From a virus: DNA of 28,186 nt. Made by a program: the position numbers and the translations under genes. Under the pieces are notes generated by a model. That model ran no database searches, was not told the origin of the DNA, and saw only the letters and a program-made list of their open reading frames with translations. This document shows positions 8,235-14,473 of the stretch, one piece after another (the first letter of the stretch is position 1; every line of letters begins with the position of its first letter). The stretch lies in the IMG/VR virus record IMGVR_UViG_3300021420_000104, positions 1-28,186 of that record. One strand, given 5' to 3'.

Positions 8235-8947
8235 CGGCGGTAATAGCCTCCGAGACCAGGCGTGACGTAGAGCGGCGTCCACTCGGTATCTTCGGCCGCC
8301 GAGATCGACCAGGCTTCGTCGCGATCGACCTTGCGCTGCGCCTCCAGGTCCGGCCGGTAGATGCGCGCGAGACGGTGCGCCAGATCAGCCGTGATCGCAT
8401 CAAAGAAACGGTAAGGCAGCTCGACGTTCTGTCCGTTCAAAACCTGCGCGTCTTGCACCTGCCGCGCGCGGTAATAGAAGAAGTCGTAGGGGAACGCTCC
8501 GTCTGGAACCAGATAGAAGGTCACGGTCGGCGAGATCAGCCGATCGAACCAATACTGCGATGGGAAACCCTGCGTGCCCTTGGTCGAGATCGCCGCGTAT
8601 TCGTCGCGGCTGATCGGATACATGTAACGATCGAGCGTCGGGCTGGTCTGGTAGCGAATGAAGGCGGACAAGATCATCCGCGTTTCGGCTGGGATCGAAT
8701 AGGTCGCCGTGCCCGCGATCAGCGGGATCGACTGCAGGTCGATGGTCCAAAGGTTCTGCCCCGGCATGGTGTTGAACCGCACCAAGGCGAGGTTCAATTC
8801 CATGATCGCGCGCTGCATCTGCGTCTGTTCGATTTCGGTCGGGCGCACCTGAATGCGATCAAACGCATTGAGGATGAACTCGCCGCCGGTTGGCGAGAAA
8901 TTGAAGGTGCCCGACGTCTGGACAACTGGGTTGAAGGGGTTGCTCAC
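8231..8947 (-). CDS. head-tail connector candidate
   Basis: A 238-residue protein. It opens MSNPFNPVVQTSGTFNFSPT and continues with helices carrying VRPTEIEQTQMQRAIMELN. Segments NLWTIDLQSIPL and GTATYSIPAETRMILSAFI, then GFPSQYWFDRL and TVTFYLVPDG, are strongly conserved in podophage proteins next to portal-adaptor genes. A final helix (FFDAITADLAHRLARIYRP) ends the fold. It is probably a head-closure or connector part; the exact ring is not known to me. The start is GTG at 8947, overlapping the previous stop as GTGA. Its stop overlaps the zinc-ribbon gene start, so this stretch is translationally coupled. Confidence 0.65.
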   Translation of the reverse strand: MSNPFNPVVQTSGTFNFSPTGGEFILNAFDRIQVRPTEIEQTQMQRAIMELNLALVRFNTMPGQNLWTIDLQSIPLIAGTATYSIPAETRMILSAFIRYQTSPTLDRYMYPISRDEYAAISTKGTQGFPSQYWFDRLISPTVTFYLVPDGAFPYDFFYYRARQVQDAQVLNGQNVELPYRFFDAITADLAHRLARIYRPDLEAQRKVDRDEAWSISAAEDTEWTPLYVTPGLGGYYRR

Positions 8948-9228
8948 GAGATCAACCTCAGAGAACCCGTGGTCGGGCTGGCCTGCCCCGGCGCCGAGAT
9001 CGAATAGTTGGTGATGCCGAGCGCAGCTACGCCGGTTCCCCAGGTCGCCGTGAAGAACGATCCGGATGGCAACATGCCGATCGTCGCGATCGTGGTGACG
9101 ATGCTGTTGGACGACAATGGATAGGTGACCGTCAGCGTCGCTGACGACGGCACGGTCAGCGCGTTAGTGGAGTCGAAGAACTCCACCGTGAACTGCACCG
9201 TCGATCCGGTCGTGACATTGATCGGCAT
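8944..9228 (-). CDS. small beta-rich virion protein, 94 residues
   Basis: A 94-residue protein made almost wholly of alternating hydrophobic and Ser/Thr residues (STVQFTVEFFDSTNAL, then SATLTVTYPL), which predicts one immunoglobulin-like sandwich. It is the first gene after palindrome B. The segment just before ATG 9228 is GCGGGG, which may serve as ribosome site but is also one arm of a 9-bp inverted repeat (9229-9237 with 9283-9291) that encloses the palindrome. Initiation could therefore be controlled by RNA folding. Its stop overlaps the following GTG start. Role unknown; a decoration or spacer protein is possible. Confidence 0.65.
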   Translation of the reverse strand: MPINVTTGSTVQFTVEFFDSTNALTVPSSATLTVTYPLSSNSIVTTIATIGMLPSGSFFTATWGTGVAALGITNYSISAPGQASPTTGSLRLIS

Positions 9229-9291
9229 GCCCCGCTATAGCATGGGTCGCACAAGAAATGAACACGCGATCATATCTTGATTTAGCGGGGC
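9229..9291 (-). promoter_or_regulatory. palindrome B nested in a 9-bp inverted repeat
   Basis: The inner palindrome has its core at 9259-9272, TGAAC-ACGC-GATCA. On the coding strand its arms are CAAGATATGATC and GTTCATTTCTTG. The outer arms GCCCCGCTA (9229-9237) and TAGCGGGGC (9283-9291) are perfect inverted copies. On the coding strand the downstream outer arm ends directly at the ATG of the 94-residue gene and contains its GCGGGG ribosome-site candidate. In RNA a two-tier hairpin could hide the start; in DNA it could be a cruciform operator. It begins immediately after the T-tract of the upstream terminator. Confidence 0.65.
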
Positions 9292-9320
9292 AAAAAAAGC
9301 CCGGCGCGAGAGGCGCCGGG
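9292..9320 (-). terminator. intrinsic terminator after the repeat-protein gene
   Basis: On the minus strand a perfect 8-bp GC stem (CCCGGCGC and GCGCCGGG, loop of 5 nt, 9300-9320) is followed by C and seven T residues (9298-9292). This is a textbook Rho-independent terminator for the transcript that ends with the gene at 9409. The next gene is 63 nt further on and has palindrome B between, so B marks a new start of transcription. It is the only strong intrinsic terminator I see in the window. Confidence 0.9.
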
Positions 9321-9408
9321 TTTGAAAGTCATAATTGCCCCGGCTGTGGGCTCGGGGAAGCACAACCCTGGCATCAAACCCATTACCGGGCAAGAGAAAA
9401 GTTGCCCT
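9321..9408. other. 88-bp spacer between the repeat-protein gene and its terminator
   Basis: The sequence between the terminator stem and the stop of the 583-residue gene holds no open frame of note. A weaker inverted match (CCCCG with CGGGG, about 9337-9357) could add to termination. I see nothing else in it. Confidence 0.4.
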
Positions 9409-11160
9409 TCATGAGGCCGGGACGATCGAGATGGAGACGCGCGCACCGGCAATAATTGGGACCGGGAAGCCGGAGACGGGAACGGTGACAGTGACCGGGA
9501 AGCCGGATACGGTCGGGCTGACGGTTACCGGCGAGCCGGAGACGGCCGGGGTGACGACGATTGGAACGCCAATTTCGGCGCCCGTGAATTTTAGCTCTCG
9601 CGCGCCAGCCTCGCCGCTGATGACGCGGTTAAATTCCGTGCCGCCGCCGAGAAATACGTCATGGTTATTATCGGTTGCGTCGAGGTCGGCGGTCGCTGTC
9701 GGGTTGGGCCGCAACTGCGTTGGCGCGGCGAAAAACTGCTGCAGGTGGGCGCCGAGTCCCGGCTTGACGCGGACCGGCTCGGTGAGCGCTGCGAACCACG
9801 AGAACGGCGTGACAACGGTTGGTTCGGGAACGTAGGCGGTGTACTGCTGTGCCATCGGCATGGCGGTCGGCTTGGTGCGGACCGGCTCACTCAGTGCCGC
9901 GAACCACGAGAAGGGAATGATGGTCAGCGGGTCGGGCGAGTAAGCCAGGAATTGCTGCAGATGCGGACCAAGGCCCGGTTTCACGCGGACCGGCTCGCTC
10001 AACGGCATGAACCAGCCGAACGATGGGACAGCCGGCGGAGCAGCCGGAACGAAGACCATGCCGGTCCACGGGAACGATATCGATCCGGACGTTCCGCCGC
10101 TGAACATGTAATTAATCAGGTCGCTCGTTCCGAAAGTATCCGAATGCGTCGTATCCTCGAAAGACCCGGTCGTGCCTGCGGCGATCGTGAGTAGCTGATT
10201 GACGCTGACGGAATTGACCCGGAAATTGGATGTAAAGGTCCCGCTCATGCTGTTGACGTTGACGAAGCCCCGCATGCGCGAAGTCGTCCCGCCATTCGGG
10301 ATCGACCGCGCAAGCGTGGCCTCGGTCGTTACCGGCGCGGCATAGCCGTAGAAGGGGCCGACGAATCGGTTGCTCGCGTTGAAGGTAAGAGAGCTGTGCT
10401 GGCCTCCGGGGAGTTCACTGGTTGTCGAACTATAATTGAACGAGCATCCCGCCGTCCCTCCGAGCGAGGAACCGCCGCTGCTCCATTCATACGCGAACGT
10501 GTTGCCCGACACGAGAGCGTCGCTGTTCGTCGTATCCTCGAAAACGCCGGTTGCCCCGGCCGTCACGGTCACCGTCATGGCGCCAGCCACGGCATTTTTG
10601 ACCGAGGTGAAGATGTCGTTGGTGGCAGAGGTATTGCTAAACAGCGAGACGGTCAGATTTTGGGCGGTCCCAGGAGCCCTGATCAAATACGGGGTACGCA
10701 CCCCGGTGGCCCATTGGGCGCCGAAGTACGAAAATTGAGGGCTGTTGAGCAGACCAACCGTTGAAGCCTCGTGAAACCCGAATGTCCCACTATCGGCAGT
10801 AAACAATCCGGTCAGCCAGACGAACGTGAACGGCGGCGAAGTGCTATCATTGCATTGAATATCGAGGGTGTCGCCGGCTGCCCAGTGATCGGAGGCCCCC
10901 GAGGCAAAGGTCCCGCTGGTCCCGTTGGCGAGCGTAAAGGTTACGTTGCTGTTGACGCCGTTTTTCCGGAAGTTGACGCTTCTCGAGGTCCCGGTCGCGC
11001 CGACGTTGATCGAGACATTCGAGATCGTTCCCGCTGAGCGGACGGGGAGCGCCCTGTCGGATTCGGTGGGGAAGGTGCCGAGATCGAGAATCGCGCTAAA
11101 ATAACTGGGATTAACCGAGACGGACGTATTTCGATCGCCTCCAATAACGGTCGCACCCAT
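9409..11160 (-). CDS. repeat-containing virion/receptor-binding candidate
   Basis: A 583-residue protein. Residues 1-370 contain three related beta modules: GTISNVSINV to DHWAAGDTLDIQ (about 45-105), NDIFTSVKNA to NTFAYEWSSGG (about 181-230) and NVNSMSGTFT to DLINYMFSGG (about 301-356). Residues 380-487 hold three exact-length 36-residue repeats beginning at 380, 416 and 452 (FGWFMPLSEPVRVKPGL, FSWFAALSEPVRTKP, FSWFAALTEPVRVKPGL). Near 536-570 VSGxPVTV-type motifs recur three times. The modular beta build and late position suggest a fibre, spike or decoration protein; receptor binding is an inference. It ends its unit at a strong terminator. The start is ATG at 11160, three nt after the small-gene stop. 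Confidence 0.7.
   Translation of the reverse strand: MGATVIGGDRNTSVSVNPSYFSAILDLGTFPTESDRALPVRSAGTISNVSINVGATGTSRSVNFRKNGVNSNVTFTLANGTSGTFASGASDHWAAGDTLDIQCNDSTSPPFTFVWLTGLFTADSGTFGFHEASTVGLLNSPQFSYFGAQWATGVRTPYLIRAPGTAQNLTVSLFSNTSATNDIFTSVKNAVAGAMTVTVTAGATGVFEDTTNSDALVSGNTFAYEWSSGGSSLGGTAGCSFNYSSTTSELPGGQHSSLTFNASNRFVGPFYGYAAPVTTEATLARSIPNGGTTSRMRGFVNVNSMSGTFTSNFRVNSVSVNQLLTIAAGTTGSFEDTTHSDTFGTSDLINYMFSGGTSGSISFPWTGMVFVPAAPPAVPSFGWFMPLSEPVRVKPGLGPHLQQFLAYSPDPLTIIPFSWFAALSEPVRTKPTAMPMAQQYTAYVPEPTVVTPFSWFAALTEPVRVKPGLGAHLQQFFAAPTQLRPNPTATADLDATDNNHDVFLGGGTEFNRVISGEAGARELKFTGAEIGVPIVVTPAVSGSPVTVSPTVSGFPVTVTVPVSGFPVPIIAGARVSISIVPAS
9700..10023 (-). repeat. three 108-bp in-frame repeats (36 residues each)
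   Basis: Three tandem units of exactly 108 bp, encoding residues 380-415, 416-451 and 452-487 of the virion protein. Each contains WF, then SEPVR or TEPVR, KP and a Gln pair. Units 1 and 3 are closest (VKPGLGPHLQQF and VKPGLGAHLQQF) while unit 2 has diverged. Such tandem protein repeats vary in number by recombination, which makes this a likely length-variable part. Confidence 0.8.
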
Positions 11161-11163
11161 GCT

Positions 11164-11301
11164 TCACGCCTTGCCGCCCGCGATGGCGCGCATGCCGGCT
11201 TTCTTCACGGTGCCCGTTCGATCATCCGTGATCGATGCGAGGACCCGATGCAGCGCGCCTGCGTCGCAGATGAGTTCACCGCCGATAACAGTAACGGACA
11301 T
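11164..11301 (-). CDS. small protein, 45 residues
   Basis: A 45-codon frame starting ATG 11301 and ending TGA at 11164. It begins MSVTVIGGELICDAGALHRV and ends RAIAGGKA. GGAG lies 8 nt before the ATG, and the gene fits exactly between the neighbouring genes with 4-nt and 3-nt gaps, which argues for real translation. Its first residues (SVTVIGGE) resemble the start of the next gene (GATVIGGD), so it may be a split or duplicated N-terminal piece. Function unknown. Confidence 0.55.
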   Translation of the reverse strand: MSVTVIGGELICDAGALHRVLASITDDRTGTVKKAGMRAIAGGKA

Positions 11302-11305
11302 CGGT

Positions 11306-11647
11306 TTAGCTCCAATTGAGCTTGGATGTCCCGAGCAGGGGACCGACCACCGCTAACGCGGCGGCTTGGTCCGCAGCGGACAAAGATTCGCCCACGACGC
11401 GGAGATCGTCATTGTCGTCATAGGTAACGGCGATCTTCGGCGCCTTCGCGCCGGTCGACTCCACATGCGCAACGATCGCGTTCAGGATCGCGTTCTTCTT
11501 CCGGTTATGCGCCAGCATGGTCGCGAGATGGGTGGCATCATCCGGCGTCGCCGCGTGCTTGGTACACTTCTTGTGCACGGCGACGACGTTGATCTGGTCG
11601 TCATACTCGACGACGCAGCCGCACGTATCGGGAGACCATTGTGTCAT
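11306..11647 (-). CDS. small conserved phage protein, 113 residues
   Basis: A 113-residue protein. The N-terminal third (WSPDTCGCVVEYDDQINVVA, then KKCTKH) has three Cys and a His in a short span, so a metal site is possible. This start pattern (TPDTCxCxVEYDD) recurs in phage virion clusters. The middle is a helix with HNRKKNAILNAIVAHV and the C terminus an Ala/Asp/Leu-rich helix. No enzyme motif is recognised. The stop is 4 nt from the next small gene, and 6 nt separate its start from the previous stop, so it belongs to the palindrome C unit. Confidence 0.65.
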   Translation of the reverse strand: MTQWSPDTCGCVVEYDDQINVVAVHKKCTKHAATPDDATHLATMLAHNRKKNAILNAIVAHVESTGAKAPKIAVTYDDNDDLRVVGESLSAADQAAALAVVGPLLGTSKLNWS

Positions 11648-11653
11648 TGCACA

Positions 11654-12208
11654 TTATAGCTCGCTACCGACGATGGTCGCGGTCACGGTGCCAGTGTATC
11701 CCGGCGAGCGGGCTCGCAACGCAATCGCGTTAGGGCCGGTGGCGCTGCTGCCGCTGCTCAAGGCTGGCACGACGAAATCCATGCCGGGGTTGACGACATC
11801 GCGGAAACTCGCGCGCTGGTTGGCGCCGAGATACCATCGCTCGACGGCATTGGTGATCCCGACCTCGCCCGTTGAGTTGATCTGAACGGCACCCTGGAAA
11901 GTGACATCCGCCGGGTCGATATTGAATCCGCTGCTGATGCTGCTGATCAGGGTGCCGGTGATACCCGCAGGGGTCGTCCCGAGGGTAACTAGCGCAAGGT
12001 CCCACTCAACCGCGTTATCCGCCGGGGTACCGTTCGTTCCAATGATGACATCGGTGATCTTGTATCGCCGGTTGCCGGCCCATCCATTGGTCGCGGTCGT
12101 AGCGGTGCTATTCCCGATAACGATGATCGTCTTGTACGTCGCCGTCAGATTCTGCTGCGAATTGCCGGCGCCGCTTATTGTTGAATTGGTGATCGCAAAG
12201 TTAGCCAC
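11654..12208 (-). CDS. beta-rich virion protein, 184 residues
   Basis: A 184-residue protein starting at GTG 12208 (MANFAITNSTISG), supported by GGAGAGG about 5 nt upstream and by overlap with the end of the previous gene (GTGGCTAA). A start at 12265 would add a poorly conserved Arg-rich tail inside the upstream gene. The sequence has about ten short beta strands (KTIIVIGNSTA, EWDLALVTLG, RYKITDVII) and a C terminus YTGTVTATIVGSEL. This looks like a jelly-roll or Ig-type decoration or tail protein. Function is not known to me; virion assignment is by context. Confidence 0.65.
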   Translation of the reverse strand: MANFAITNSTISGAGNSQQNLTATYKTIIVIGNSTATTATNGWAGNRRYKITDVIIGTNGTPADNAVEWDLALVTLGTTPAGITGTLISSISSGFNIDPADVTFQGAVQINSTGEVGITNAVERWYLGANQRASFRDVVNPGMDFVVPALSSGSSATGPNAIALRARSPGYTGTVTATIVGSEL

Positions 12209-13238
12209 GAGGCCTCTCCGCTTGCTTGCGACGCTTGCCTGCCCGCTTGAGCGGCCCAACGCCAAAAACGCTCGGCACCATTACGGGAGGCCTTTGATTC
12301 AGGACTCCCTGCAATTGCCCGATCTGTTGCTGCATCTGGCCGACCTGCGCCTTGAGCTGAGCGTTCTCGTACTGCAGGCGGCCCATATCGTTGCACACGC
12401 CGCCCCAGATGCTTTCGAAGTAGTCGAGGTCTTCGAGCGCGCCTTCGAGATAGGTCTTGTTGCGGCTGGCCTGGTCGATCTGCTGCGCCATGCCGTTGAT
12501 GCGGCCGGACACCTCTACCCGCCGCGCCATGATCTTGCGGCCAAACGGCGTGCTGTCGACATAGGCGTACAGCGGCGGCGACTGCATGATGTCGCTCTCG
12601 TGCGGCGCCGAGACCTTGATGCCGCGGCGCTCGGCCATGTGCTTGAAGAAGTAGAAGCCGGGCCGCTGCCGGATGTACTCATCGCGGCTCGCCATATCGA
12701 TGCCGTAGAGCGCGATCTCGGTGGCGCCCATCTTCATCGCCAGCGCCATCATCCAGGCAAAGCTCGACGTGAAGAAATTATCTCCGAACTCTGCAACCAG
12801 CTCGTCCTTCGGGAAAACCAGCGCCCTTGGGACCTGGGTCTGATCCTGCATGTAGACCGGGAAGGACTGGACCTTTAGCCACTCTATGTATGGTCGGCCG
12901 TAGTTCTCGTGTTCGGGCCAAAGCAGATTCGAATGAAGCTCAAACCAGAGATTGACCCGCGGCAGGATATTCATGTTCCCCGGCGAACAACCCCAGATTT
13001 GCCAGCTTGGATCATTGTAGGGCGCCAGCATGCGCGACGACGGCGCGGTGCCGATCATCGCGACCTTGAGGGGGCCGGAAGCAGCCGCCGGCTGCGCTTG
13101 TGGCGCGGTGCCGGTGGTGGAAACCGGCGGCTGCTCACCCTCGCGGGTTGGTTCATGGGCGGCAATGATATGTGGTCCCGCATGACCATTGCTCTGCCCA
13201 AGTGGGATACCTGTGAAATTCGGAGTCAGGATCGTCAT
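12201..13238 (-). CDS. Rossmann-like protein related to DUF115/GT42-type glycosyltransferase folds, with C-terminal coiled coil
   Basis: A 345-residue protein. Residues 1-55 are disordered (Pro, Gln, Ala). A nucleotide-binding-like strand-loop follows (LKVAMIGTAPSSRML, 57-71), then WQIWGCSPGN (79-88), PRVNLWFELHSN (93-104) and FFTSSFAWMMALAMKMGA with TEIALYGIDM (155-182). The last pattern resembles the core of phage and bacterial DUF115/sialyltransferase-like domains. Residues about 245-315 (ENAQLKAQVGQMQQQIGQLQ) are a Gln-rich coiled coil, and the C terminus is Lys/Arg-rich. It may be an enzyme tied to a structural protein, or a dead fold used as scaffold. ATG 13238 directly follows the previous TGA. 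It lies inside the virion block, not with other sugar genes. Confidence 0.6.
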   Translation of the reverse strand: MTILTPNFTGIPLGQSNGHAGPHIIAAHEPTREGEQPPVSTTGTAPQAQPAAASGPLKVAMIGTAPSSRMLAPYNDPSWQIWGCSPGNMNILPRVNLWFELHSNLLWPEHENYGRPYIEWLKVQSFPVYMQDQTQVPRALVFPKDELVAEFGDNFFTSSFAWMMALAMKMGATEIALYGIDMASRDEYIRQRPGFYFFKHMAERRGIKVSAPHESDIMQSPPLYAYVDSTPFGRKIMARRVEVSGRINGMAQQIDQASRNKTYLEGALEDLDYFESIWGGVCNDMGRLQYENAQLKAQVGQMQQQIGQLQGVLNQRPPVMVPSVFGVGPLKRAGKRRKQAERPRG

Positions 13239-13622
13239 TCAGTTCCCTGCCGTGATGGTGGCCGCCGTGATGGCCACGGTCTGCCCAGCGGTGATGTTGT
13301 TGGTCGGCGTCATTATGATGTCGAAAGAAGTGCTCCCGGTTCCGACCGTCAATCCAAAGATCGCGACGTTGCCGGCGGAGTCCTCGCAGCGCGCGGCGGT
13401 TACCTTGCCGGAGCCAGCGGCCGAGGGATCGATCAGCGAAAGCCCGTTGAAGACGAGGGTGTTATTGCTGACGGTCGCGCATGGTCGCGACAATTGGAAC
13501 GAGGAAACGACGCTGCCGCCGCTCAACAGCCGGATAAAGCCGTTGCTTCCCCCGGCGTCGATCGCATTGGCGACGACCTGCAATCGACTCGTCAGGATAG
13601 GGTTTGAATACTCGACTGGCAT
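13239..13622 (-). CDS. small beta-rich virion protein, 127 residues
   Basis: A 127-residue protein beginning MPVEYSNPILTSRLQVVANA. It continues with DAGGSNGFIRLLSGGSVV, a pattern common in phage virion-cluster proteins of unknown function, and ends with a Thr/Ala-rich strand (AGQTVAITAATITAGN). It opens the unit after palindrome C. There is no Shine-Dalgarno sequence; the last bases of the palindrome arm are the start codon itself, so initiation may be leaderless or controlled by folding. Its stop is directly followed by the next ATG (TGAATG). Confidence 0.65.
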   Translation of the reverse strand: MPVEYSNPILTSRLQVVANAIDAGGSNGFIRLLSGGSVVSSFQLSRPCATVSNNTLVFNGLSLIDPSAAGSGKVTAARCEDSAGNVAIFGLTVGTGSTSFDIIMTPTNNITAGQTVAITAATITAGN

Positions 13623-13646
13623 GATATGATCATTCGTTCATATCAT
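13621..13646 (-). promoter_or_regulatory. palindrome C, operator-like element
   Basis: Core at 13627-13640: TGATC-ATTC-GTTCA. Arms extend to ATGATATGATC and GTTCATATCAT, matching at 10 of 11 positions, the longest near-perfect copy. It lies in a 35-bp gap. The start codon of the 127-residue gene overlaps the outer end of one arm, and 4 nt separate the core from the ATG, exactly as in palindrome A. Confidence 0.75.
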
Positions 13647-13657
13647 CAGCGCAACGG

Positions 13658-14011
13658 TTAGCCAATGCCAGACTGCAGCGTCACGAAGGTGACCTTGGCG
13701 CCGGCCGACGATAGCGACGTCATCGAGAACTGATAGCCGGCGATCGGCTTGAGCAATGGCGCCGTCACCGAGCTGCCGAGGCTGAAAATCGCGTTGCTCG
13801 CCCCCGTGAAAATGCTGAACGCGGTGGGCGCCGAGCTGTTCGGGTTCGGATACGTGCCGGTTGGGTCTTCCAAGGTCACGCTGATCGAATAGGCCGACGT
13901 GCTGTTGGCTATGACCTGGAAACTCAGCTCCTGCGGCGTCGCGTGCCAGTTTGGCACCTGCCATGCCGTAGGCAAGCTGCTGGCAGTCAGGGTGAAATAC
14001 CGTGGCTGCAT
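13658..14011 (-). CDS. virion-cluster protein, 117 residues
   Basis: A 117-residue protein beginning MQPRYFTLTASSLPTAWQVP. It is Ser/Thr/Ala-rich, predicts seven or eight strands and has a conserved-looking motif (ISVTLEDPTGTYPNP). It overlaps the stop of the frameshifted gene (TAATG), so it is coupled to that product. No enzyme motif or membrane segment. Probably a small decoration or tail-related protein; it ends the unit that begins after palindrome D. Confidence 0.6.
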   Translation of the reverse strand: MQPRYFTLTASSLPTAWQVPNWHATPQELSFQVIANSTSAYSISVTLEDPTGTYPNPNSSAPTAFSIFTGASNAIFSLGSSVTAPLLKPIAGYQFSMTSLSSAGAKVTFVTLQSGIG

Positions 14012-14256
14012 TAGTGGTGCATCCCCTTAAGGGTGCGCGCTAGCGACACCATCTTCTTCATGTGCGGGTTACTGGATTTCGCCGCACTCGCCATCTTCTT
14101 GGCCGGAATCTTCTGTCCCTCAGGCACATGCAACGCCCGGTGCAGCGCACCGGGGTGCTTGATGGCGCCCTTTATCCAATGCGTCCCACCGCCCGAAGCA
14201 TAGCCTTCACACGGCTTGCTTACTTGGCCTCCGTGCTCGCGGTGAACGCCGAGCTG
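14011..14256 (-). CDS. C-terminal part of the His-rich protein, reached by a probable -1 frameshift
   Basis: An 81-codon open stretch in the -1 frame relative to the His-rich gene, ending TAA at 14011. It encodes HREHGG, then SGGGTHWIKGAIKHPGALHR and KMASAAKSSNPHMKKMVSLAR. The THWIKGAIKHPGAL pattern is widespread and conserved in phage and bacterial small proteins, so this frame is coding. Yet there is no ATG, GTG or TTG between the upstream frame's stop region and the motif. The only natural route is frame change from the upstream gene, giving a 149-residue fusion. Alternatives are an indel in the sequence or a non-standard start. The fused product keeps its Gly/His-rich character without a break, which favours the frameshift. 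Confidence 0.6.
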   Translation of the reverse strand, partial: QLGVHREHGGQVSKPCEGYASGGGTHWIKGAIKHPGALHRALHVPEGQKIPAKKMASAAKSSNPHMKKMVSLARTLKGMHH

Positions 14257-14459
14257 AAAGGGTGCTTGTCCGAACCGACACCGCCTCCCCGCGCCTTGTG
14301 GGTCCGGTGCTTGCCCTTGTGACCATGCACGCGACCGCCATGCTTGTGTTCCTTGGCCTCTTCCTCGACGCGGGAGTGATCGTATTCCTCCCGCCCCTTG
14401 CCGGCCGATCCGCCGCGGGCCTTCTTGTGCTTCATGTGGTGCTTGTGGTGACTTGCCAT
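14220..14459 (-). CDS. His/Lys-rich small virion protein (frame 0 product)
   Basis: A 79-residue protein beginning MASHHKHHMKHKKARGGSAG, with repeated HKHGGR, HGHKGK and HKARGGG elements and ending at TAA 14220. It is strongly basic and His-rich, as in a family of tiny phage virion-cluster proteins whose function is unknown. The CCC TTT C heptamer at residues 66-68 (14262-14256) allows a -1 shift into the frame of the conserved C-terminal domain. The ribosome site is AGGGAG near 14466. Its neighbours are virion proteins, so a DNA- or capsid-binding role is a guess. Confidence 0.7.
   Translation of the reverse strand: MASHHKHHMKHKKARGGSAGKGREEYDHSRVEEEAKEHKHGGRVHGHKGKHRTHKARGGGVGSDKHPFSSAFTASTEAK
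14235..14262 (-). other. candidate -1 slippery site with downstream hairpin
   Basis: On the coding strand the heptamer is CCCTTTC at 14262-14256, phased as C CCT TTC, which satisfies the X XXY YYZ rule. One nt later a GC-rich stem starts: GCTCGGCG pairs with CGCGAGC (one bulged G, loop TTCAC, 14254-14235). The very short spacer is unusual; 5 to 9 nt is typical. The two reading frames continue each other's composition. Seen in sequence; the frameshift itself is inferred. Confidence 0.5.
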
Positions 14460-14473
14460 CGGTTATCTCCCTA

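Noticed and set aside
9700-10023. Evenly spaced direct repeats as a possible CRISPR array
   Set aside because: Repeats are 108 bp, in frame, imperfect and protein-coding, with no spacer pattern and no cas genes.
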